Source of the DNA: Flavobacteriia bacterium
Lineage (GTDB): Bacteria; Bacteroidota; Bacteroidia; Flavobacteriales; Flavobacteriaceae
Length of the DNA stretch: 10,744 bases
Assembly: GCA_011330545.1 (NCBI GenBank)
Contig: DRQI01000266.1
Location: 1 to 10,744, forward strand
Direction: 5' to 3'
Numbering within the stretch: the stretch's first letter is position 1; each line of letters begins with the position of its first letter. The notes under the pieces are model-generated. The model saw only the letters and a program-made list of their open reading frames with translations. It was not told the DNA's origin and did not search any database. Both the position numbers and the translations under genes were made by a program. Below are positions 6,368-10,744 of this stretch, piece by piece.

Positions 6368-6526
6368 TTATACGTCAGAAGTACACAAGGTATTTTTTGA
6401 AAAATCTGTGATTGTGGTAATGGTATACCAACTTCCGCCTTGAACTTCTCTTAACGATTTTCTGTTTAACGTAGCAATGGTTTGCTTGTTAAATTTTAAA
6501 TGACTTGTTTTTGCAAGTTTTTTCAT
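6368..6526 (-). CDS. Gly-Gly-leader RiPP precursor, lanthipeptide-like
   Basis: A 52-codon frame (ATG 6524-6526, TAA 6368-6370). The protein starts MKKLAKTSHLKFNKQTIATL and continues NRKSLREVQGG to residue 31. This is the leader pattern of Bacteroidota 'class I lanthipeptide' or GG-type natural product precursors: a basic N-terminus, a LxFNKxTIxxLN-like helix and a double glycine that C39 peptidase transporters cut. The predicted core is 21 residues: SWYTITTITDF then SKNTLCTSDV. It has nine Ser/Thr but a single Cys (Cys48), so at most one lanthionine ring could form; other Thr could be dehydrated or left free. No LanB, LanC, radical SAM enzyme or peptidase transporter is in the window. A dedicated terminator (6283-6320) and an A-rich leader (AATATTTTTATT) before the ATG support a real gene. 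It is the only product here that I would call a peptide natural product candidate; activity is unknown. Confidence 0.72.
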   Translation of the reverse strand: MKKLAKTSHLKFNKQTIATLNRKSLREVQGGSWYTITTITDFSKNTLCTSDV

Positions 6527-6653
6527 AATAAAAATATTAAATTGTTTTACCTACTCTATTTTGGCTTTTCGGTTTGTGCCAGAAATTATTGCAACTAATT
6601 TTTATAGGTAAATAAAAATATAAATATTTGATTATTAAAATATTACCTCTTTA

Positions 6654-6687
6654 TATTTATAAATTTAAACCCTGTATTTATAAATTT
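6654..6687. repeat. Two 13-bp AT-only direct repeats, 21-bp period
   Basis: TATTTATAAATTT occurs at 6654-6666 and again at 6675-6687, a period of exactly 21 bases, which places both copies on the same face of the helix. Each contains the palindrome TTTATAAA. They lie about 130 bases upstream of the RiPP-like gene, in a non-coding stretch (6527-6751) in which I see no other gene and no exact TAnnTTTG box. They could be regulator sites or an upstream element, or simply low-complexity sequence. Confidence 0.35.
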
Positions 6688-6718
6688 TGGTATGGATAAC
6701 TTTCAATTGAAAAAGAGT

Positions 6719-6737
6719 AAGTAGGCAAAGCCTATTT
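6719..6737 (-). terminator. Short hairpin after the histidine phosphatase gene
   Basis: AAGTAGGC and GCCTATTT around a three-base loop give an eight-pair stem with one G-T wobble, 15 bases after the phosphatase stop. On the minus strand it is followed by ACTCTTTTTC. The stem is short but GC-containing in an AT-rich setting, so weak termination between this gene and the RiPP-like gene is plausible. Confidence 0.45.
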
Positions 6738-6751
6738 TACCGAGTTTTATC

Positions 6752-7264
6752 TTACTTTGTCTTGACAAGAACAAATGAAATTTTATCGCCATCAATGGTT
6801 ACAATATAGAGATTGGCATTGTTGGTATCTTCAATAGTTGGATATACTTCCTTGCCAATTAGTTTATTAGCAAAGGTAGGAATGGTATTGCTATGCCCTA
6901 CGATTAACACATTTTTGCCTTTGGTATCTTTTAAAAATTGTTGAAGGCCAATTTTAAACGGGTGGTATGTTTTTATGGCCAAATTTTTACTTTTAGCCGT
7001 AGGCAATGCTGTGTGCATTGTTCTTTTATAGTTTGTTGAATATACGGCGTCTAACTGAAATTGTTCAAATAACTGGCGCCAATGCAAAGCCCTTAACACT
7101 CCTTTTTGAGTCAAATCAGGGTCTTTATCGGCAGGGTTACTTCTATTTTTTTCTGCATGCCGGATTAAATAATAGGTTGAAATACTGTCGTTTGTATCAT
7201 TTTGCGAAAATAGCGAAGTACAAAAAAAGAATAGTGTAACAGCTAAGAGGGCTTTTTTTAACAT
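6752..7264 (-). CDS. Secreted SixA-like histidine phosphatase
   Basis: 170 residues. A signal peptide (MLKKALLAVTLFFFCTSLFS) precedes the mature start QNDTND; the Cys15 is not in a good lipobox, so a soluble periplasmic protein is more likely than a lipoprotein. The histidine phosphatase (phosphoglycerate mutase-like) core is intact: LIRHAEK with catalytic His36 after Arg35, TNYKRTMHTALPTA with Arg81, and VGHSNTIP with His124. The small size and RHAEK motif resemble the SixA branch, although true SixA is cytoplasmic and acts on phosphohistidine of ArcB; an exported copy must have a different substrate, which I cannot name. A TATTATTG sequence (minus strand, 7283-7290) is a one-mismatch promoter box 18 bases before the ATG. 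A short hairpin follows the stop. Confidence 0.88.
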   Translation of the reverse strand: MLKKALLAVTLFFFCTSLFSQNDTNDSISTYYLIRHAEKNRSNPADKDPDLTQKGVLRALHWRQLFEQFQLDAVYSTNYKRTMHTALPTAKSKNLAIKTYHPFKIGLQQFLKDTKGKNVLIVGHSNTIPTFANKLIGKEVYPTIEDTNNANLYIVTIDGDKISFVLVKTK

Positions 7265-7317
7265 ATTGTTTGTTTAGAAACGCAATAATACAAAAATTGT
7301 AACTATTCAGCCACTCA

Positions 7318-7440
7318 CATTTCGTCCATAAAATGCTCTTTTTTCGCCTGTTTTTGTGAAATTTTCCTTGCGTAGCCCTGCTATGTGTCAGAAAATTTCC
7401 CTTCTACAGCCAAAAAAAAGCTATTTTCTACCTCAAAATG
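7318..7440. repeat. 123-bp imperfect concentric palindrome (element A)
   Basis: Nearly all complementary segments share one centre (about 7378.5): CATTT/AAATG at the ends, AAAAT 7330-7334 with ATTTT 7423-7427, a T-run with A-run (7339-7344 with 7413-7418), CTG with CAG (7348-7350 with 7407-7409), GAAATTTTC 7358-7366 with GAAAATTTC 7391-7399, and GCGTAG with CTATGT around a CCCTG loop (wobble pairs on the plus-strand transcript). No frame here is open for any useful length. It looks like a folded RNA element or a non-autonomous palindromic repeat; I cannot name a family. Confidence 0.6.
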
Positions 7441-7448
7441 GAGCAACT

Positions 7449-7758
7449 GAATTAGTTACCAAAAATTAAGTTATTTCAGCATTTTATCGAGAAATAGTGT
7501 AAGCCGTTTAAAGGGCGAAGTTTATTATGAATTTAATGGAATGCCGATACTCATGTTATTAGCATGTCTTAGAAAGTACTGTTTTTTTTAACTTCTCAAA
7601 AGAAAAAGTATAATTGATAAACAGTACTCATACCAGAGAGTATCCTATTGCATTCCATTAAAATTCACCACAACCCCTTTGTTGGTTACTAAAGAGAATT
7701 TTGTTAAGCCCGGATTATAATTAATGACATCGATTTTTAGCGAATTAGCTACCAAAAA
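7449..7758. repeat. Imperfect direct repeats flanking palindromic element B
   Basis: GAATTAGTTACCAAAAA at 7449-7465 recurs as GAATTAGCTACCAAAAA at 7742-7758 (16 of 17 identical), and similarity weakly continues to a shared ATTTC. The copies are 293 bases apart and bracket element B. They are too long and diverged to be a fresh target-site duplication, but could mark an old duplication or recombination. Confidence 0.45.
7510..7680. repeat. 171-bp nested palindrome (element B), MITE-like
   Basis: Successive complementary arms: AAAGGG 7510-7515 with CCCTTT 7675-7680; TGAATTT 7528-7534 and AATGGAATGC 7535-7544 with GCATTCCATT and AAATTCA at 7650-7667 (one extra A at 7660); GATACTC 7546-7552 with GAGTATC 7638-7644; AGTACTGTTT 7575-7584 with AAACAGTACT 7619-7628. 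Order and near-common centre would let either strand fold into one long bulged hairpin. No open frame of note lies inside. No clear target-site duplication was found at the ends, only GTT on both sides. Candidates are a miniature inverted-repeat element or a structured RNA. Confidence 0.6.
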
Positions 7759-7769
7759 CCAATGTCATT
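7723..7769 (-). terminator. Hairpin downstream of the RND/PII-like/DUF2892 operon
   Basis: AATGACAT (7723-7730) pairs with ATGTCATT (7762-7769), and TTTTT (7734-7738) with AAAAA (7754-7758) shares the same centre at 7746. The stem starts 15 bases after the stop of the DUF2892-type gene on the minus strand and is followed by AATTATAA. It could end the operon, although the trailing T-run is poor. Confidence 0.45.
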
Positions 7770-7783
7770 TCCCACTAAACAAA

Positions 7784-7969
7784 TTAATCTTTGATACCTA
7801 ATTTTCCTAAGATAATGCCCAGTAAACACCATTGTGTAAATGATGATTGTAATAAATTGGCGCCTACAAAAGCGGTAAACCACAACCAATTTGTATTTAC
7901 ATAGGTGGCTAGTAGTAAACTTATCAGTATAAATGTACCGGCAATACCTTTGATATATCTGTCTCTCAT
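7784..7969 (-). CDS. DUF2892 / YgaP-type inner-membrane protein
   Basis: 61 residues with two hydrophobic helices (about 8-23 and 28-54). The pattern MRDRYIKGIAGTFILIS, NWLWFTAFVGANLLQSS, QWCL and a closing LGKLGIKD matches the small DUF2892 family, whose domain also forms the membrane anchor of YgaP-like rhodaneses. Cys48 sits where many family members have a CP pair; here the Pro is replaced by Leu. The family's role is not established, though it is often seen near sulfur-handling genes. It lies 54 bases after the PII-like gene and is probably the last gene of the RND operon. A longer out-of-frame reading over the same bases (to 7997) looks non-protein-like and was not used. Confidence 0.8.
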   Translation of the reverse strand: MRDRYIKGIAGTFILISLLLATYVNTNWLWFTAFVGANLLQSSFTQWCLLGIILGKLGIKD

Positions 7970-8023
7970 AATGTATATTTTTTATTTTTCTAAACACAAA
8001 ACATTAAACACGTAACCCTTTGC

Positions 8024-8329
8024 TTATATAGTCCTTTCAATATTCACTACGGCCACATGAATAGACGACAGCGATTCTTGCTGTTCGTTAAAAACCGTAA
8101 CCATATCAAAAACCATATCTACATTTTCTTTTTTTACAAAAGCATAGAAAAAGATAGCTTCTCCTTCATTCATATCATTGGCAAACCAATTTTCTTGAAC
8201 TAACAAGCTCGAAGCGTCTCTATAGCCGATGACATCTTTATAGCTATAGGTTTTTACGTCTGCTTTCTTTAAGATGCTTTTAATTTCTTTTTCAAAAGCT
8301 TTGATTGATGTGATGAGTAATAGTTTCAT
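8024..8329 (-). CDS. Small PII-like (ferredoxin-fold) protein
   Basis: 101 residues, no signal peptide, cytoplasmic. The strand-helix-strand order is visible: MKLLLITSI, helix AFEKEIKSILKKADV, KTYSYKDVIGY, a loop, EAIFFYAFVKK, helix ENVDMVFDMVTVFNE, and a last strand IHVAVVNIERTI. This, and the opening KLLLI...IKSILKKADV, resemble the PII/CutA/DUF3240 group of trimeric ferredoxin-like regulators. The classic PII T-loop (uridylylated Tyr51 region, GRG) is not seen; the loop contains SSLLVQENWFANDMNEG instead. It starts 20 bases after the RND permease stop, so it is co-transcribed with it. Small PII-like proteins are encoded beside RND pumps in other bacteria, which suggests a ligand-sensing or accessory role; the ligand is unknown. 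Confidence 0.65.
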   Translation of the reverse strand: MKLLLITSIKAFEKEIKSILKKADVKTYSYKDVIGYRDASSLLVQENWFANDMNEGEAIFFYAFVKKENVDMVFDMVTVFNEQQESLSSIHVAVVNIERTI

Positions 8330-8349
8330 ATGTTGATTTTTAATTTATT

Positions 8350-10744
8350 TTATTCGTTTTCGCCTTCATTTTCCGTTGTTGTCTCGGTAGTTATTTCTTC
8401 GGCTTCTTCGGTTCTGTATTTTTTCCCTTCAATAATATAATAAAGCAACGGAACCACAATAAGCGTTAAGAATGTCGACACGATGGCTCCGGCAACTAAT
8501 GAAATTGCCAAGCCTTGAAAAATAGGGTCGAATAAGATGATAGATGCCCCGATTACAACAGCTCCGGTAGTTAATAAAATAGGTGTTGTACGTACTGCAC
8601 CGGCATCAATGATGGCTTGTTTGATAGGAATGCCGTCTTTCAACCGTATTTCAATAAAGTCAATTATCAATACCGAATTCCGTACCATTACTCCCGCCAA
8701 GGCAATCATTCCGATAAATGAAGTGGCGGTAAAAAAGGCTCCGAATGCCCAATGGCCCAAAACAATTCCGATTAATGACAACGGAATTGCCGCCATCATC
8801 ACTATGGGCGTTTTAAAATTTTGAAACCATCCTACAATGAGCATGTAAATAATAATTACTACTACTAAAAAGGCAATTCCCAAATCTCTAAATACTTCTA
8901 ATGTAATTTGCCATTCTCCATCCCATTTTATGGTAAAATTACTTTCATCAGAAGGTTGTTCCATATACAACTCATTTACGGTATACCCTTTCGGCAGTTT
9001 TATTTGTTGTAACTTTTCTTCCATTCCTAAAATGGCATATACGGGGCTTTCTAAAGCACCTGCCATATCGGCGGTAATATATACCACACTTTTTTGGTCT
9101 TTTCTGTAAATGGTCTTCTGTAAGGTATCGGTTTTTACGGCTACCAAGTCGCTAACCGGAATGGTCATTCCGCTACTTGATTTAATTTTGATATTTTCAA
9201 TATCTTGTAACGAACTTTTTTCATCGTCATCTAATGATAATACGATACCTATCCTTTCATTGGCATCATCATCATAGAGGTTAGAAATAGGATATTCTCT
9301 TAAAATGCTTGTCAATGCTGTTACAATTTGTTGTGGCGCCACTCCGTTTAGCATGGCTTTTTCTTTATCTACTTCTAAGCGGTATTCGGTTTGGTTAGCT
9401 TCCACCATCCAATCAACATCAACAATATCAGTTGTATTTTCCAAGATATTTTTAACTTGCTTGGCAACGTTAATTTGCTGTTCGTAATCAGGCCCGTATA
9501 CTTCGGCCACAATTGTTGACAATACGGGTGGCCCGGGGGGTACTTCTACTACTTTTACATTGGCACCGTATTTTTTTCCAATTTTTTGGATGGTAGGCCG
9601 TACAAGTTTTGCAATGTCATGGCTTTGGATACTCCTTTCTTCTTTGGGCAATAAGTTTACCTGTATATCAGCCATATTGCTGCCGCCTCGTAAATCGTAA
9701 TGACGTACCAATCCGTTAAAGGTAATAGGCGAGGAGGTACCTATATAATTTTGATAATTAACAACTTCAGGTTCTGTTGCAATGTACTGTGCAATTTCTT
9801 TGGTAACCAATGCTGTTCTTTCTAGGGTAGTACCCTCTGGCATGTCAATAATTACTTGAAACTCGTTTTTATTGTCAAACGGAAGCATTTTTACGGCAAC
9901 TGTTTTTGTAAAGAACATCATCATAGACCCTAACAATAAGATTATGGTAATGCCTAAAAATATCCAGCGTTTTTTAGAACTGTCTAATAGCGGTTGTTCT
10001 ATTTTTTTATAGAATTTATAGATAAATCCGGTTTCTACCCCTTGTGCTTCTTTGTGTTTTTGTTTGTCTTTTTCTTGTAATAGGTGATATCCTAAATACG
10101 GAGTAATGGTCAGAGCCACAAATAATGACAATAGCATGGCAATAGAAGCTCCGATGGGCATCGGACTCATATAGGGGCCCATCATACCCGATACGAATGC
10201 CATGGGTAAAATAGCTGCAATAACGGTAAAAGTGGCTAAAATGGTTGGGTTTCCTACTTCATTAATGGCAAAAATGGCGGCTTGCTTAAAAGGCAGGCGT
10301 TTCATTTTAAAATGCCGGTGCATGTTTTCGGCAATGATAATACTATCGTCAACTACAATCCCAACAACAAATACCAAAGCAAATAAGGTAATTCTATTCA
10401 ACGTATAGTCTAGCATATAGTAACTAAATAATGTCAAGGCAAAGGTTAAGGGTACCGAAAAGAAAACTACCAAACCACCGCGCCATCCCATAGCTAATAC
10501 TACTAAAATGGTAACGGCTAAAATGGCAATGCCTAAGTGTAATAGAAGCTCTCCTACTTTATGTGAGGCGGTTTCGCCATAATTTCTGGTAATTTCTACA
10601 TGTACGTCATCAGGAATTAGGTGTTGTTTTAAGCGGCCGATTTTAGTAATTATTTTTTCTGCTATTTTCATGGCATCAGCACCTTTTACTTTGGCAACCG
10701 ATACAGTTACGGCAGGATATTCAGAGCGGTTATTGGCATATTCT
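8350..10744 (-). CDS. RND efflux transporter permease (5' partial at right edge)
   Basis: The frame is open to the window edge; the ATG at 10669-10671 is internal, since 24 further codons (EYANNRSEYPAVTVSVAK...) upstream match the RND porter domain. About 797 codons are visible; compared with roughly 1,000-1,100 for the family, the first 250-300 residues are missing. Visible parts are the end of the first porter domain, helices TM2 onward with VGIVVDDSIIIAEN (Asp pair at 10345-10350, the proton-relay position), a second porter domain (about 9930 to 8930), then the second membrane bundle with FIGMIALAGVMVRNSVLIIDF and a Glu/Thr-rich cytoplasmic tail. The double Asp in TM4 and lack of the usual CusA/CzcA signature favour a hydrophobe/drug (HAE) type pump over a metal pump, but the substrate is unknown. 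Proton-driven, inner membrane; the membrane-fusion and TolC-like partners should lie beyond the right edge. Confidence 0.93.
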   Translation of the reverse strand, partial: EYANNRSEYPAVTVSVAKVKGADAMKIAEKIITKIGRLKQHLIPDDVHVEITRNYGETASHKVGELLLHLGIAILAVTILVVLAMGWRGGLVVFFSVPLTFALTLFSYYMLDYTLNRITLFALVFVVGIVVDDSIIIAENMHRHFKMKRLPFKQAAIFAINEVGNPTILATFTVIAAILPMAFVSGMMGPYMSPMPIGASIAMLLSLFVALTITPYLGYHLLQEKDKQKHKEAQGVETGFIYKFYKKIEQPLLDSSKKRWIFLGITIILLLGSMMMFFTKTVAVKMLPFDNKNEFQVIIDMPEGTTLERTALVTKEIAQYIATEPEVVNYQNYIGTSSPITFNGLVRHYDLRGGSNMADIQVNLLPKEERSIQSHDIAKLVRPTIQKIGKKYGANVKVVEVPPGPPVLSTIVAEVYGPDYEQQINVAKQVKNILENTTDIVDVDWMVEANQTEYRLEVDKEKAMLNGVAPQQIVTALTSILREYPISNLYDDDANERIGIVLSLDDDEKSSLQDIENIKIKSSSGMTIPVSDLVAVKTDTLQKTIYRKDQKSVVYITADMAGALESPVYAILGMEEKLQQIKLPKGYTVNELYMEQPSDESNFTIKWDGEWQITLEVFRDLGIAFLVVVIIIYMLIVGWFQNFKTPIVMMAAIPLSLIGIVLGHWAFGAFFTATSFIGMIALAGVMVRNSVLIIDFIEIRLKDGIPIKQAIIDAGAVRTTPILLTTGAVVIGASIILFDPIFQGLAISLVAGAIVSTFLTLIVVPLLYYIIEGKKYRTEEAEEITTETTTENEGENE

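Noticed and set aside
7318..7680. CRISPR array
   Set aside because: Repeats are inverted and non-periodic; there are no regularly spaced identical direct repeats and no cas genes.
7265..7783. Insertion sequence or transposase remnant in the gap
   Set aside because: No frame on either strand shows transposase-like residues; the palindromes are reported as repeats without assigning an IS family.
7749..7997. 82-residue minus-strand frame overlapping the DUF2892-type gene
   Set aside because: It overlaps the recognised DUF2892-type frame in another phase and has a Tyr/Arg/Ile-rich composition unlike a protein of this genome; it is a shadow.
8537..8824. 95-residue plus-strand frame within the RND gene
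   Set aside because: Antisense shadow of a conserved membrane domain; no start context or independent evidence.
10669..10671. ATG at 10669-10671 as the start of the RND gene
   Set aside because: The frame stays open upstream to the window edge with residues that fit the RND porter domain, and the visible protein lacks the family's N-terminal helix, so this Met is internal.

Overview
The window looks like chromosomal DNA of a flavobacterium or close relative (Bacteroidota). The DNA is AT-rich and leaders are A-rich without obvious Shine-Dalgarno sequences. Several starts are preceded by TAnnTTTG-like -7 boxes. The gene content fits: small OmpA/porin-like beta-barrel proteins, an FKBP lipoprotein with a calcium-binding-type acidic tail, a split transketolase, and an smpB-UbiA-maf operon. 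Placement below family level would be guesswork.

Layout. A plus-strand FKBP lipoprotein gene, cut at its 5' end by the window, runs to 881 and converges on the minus-strand genes at a strong hairpin (884-926). Everything else is on the minus strand. Reading right to left in the direction of transcription: an RND efflux permease (cut by the right edge), a small PII-like protein and a DUF2892-type membrane protein form a likely operon that ends at a hairpin near 7723-7769. A gene-free stretch (7265-7783) follows and holds two large concentric palindromes. Next come a secreted SixA-like histidine phosphatase, then a 52-codon gene (6368-6526) with the look of a Gly-Gly-leader RiPP/lanthipeptide precursor and its own terminator. 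The tightly overlapped operon smpB, UbiA-family prenyltransferase, maf is next. Then come the C-terminal half of a two-subunit transketolase and three paralogous outer-membrane beta-barrel genes, each probably with its own promoter.

How they fit together. smpB/UbiA/maf are housekeeping functions: ribosome rescue, membrane lipid or quinone prenylation, and clearing of non-canonical nucleotides. The RND/PII-like/DUF2892 set looks like an efflux system with a small regulatory or accessory subunit. The three barrel genes are a tandem duplication, and the two closest copies share upstream sequence. The most unusual items are the short RiPP-like precursor, which has no modification enzymes in view, and the palindrome cluster at 7318-7680, which no coding feature explains.
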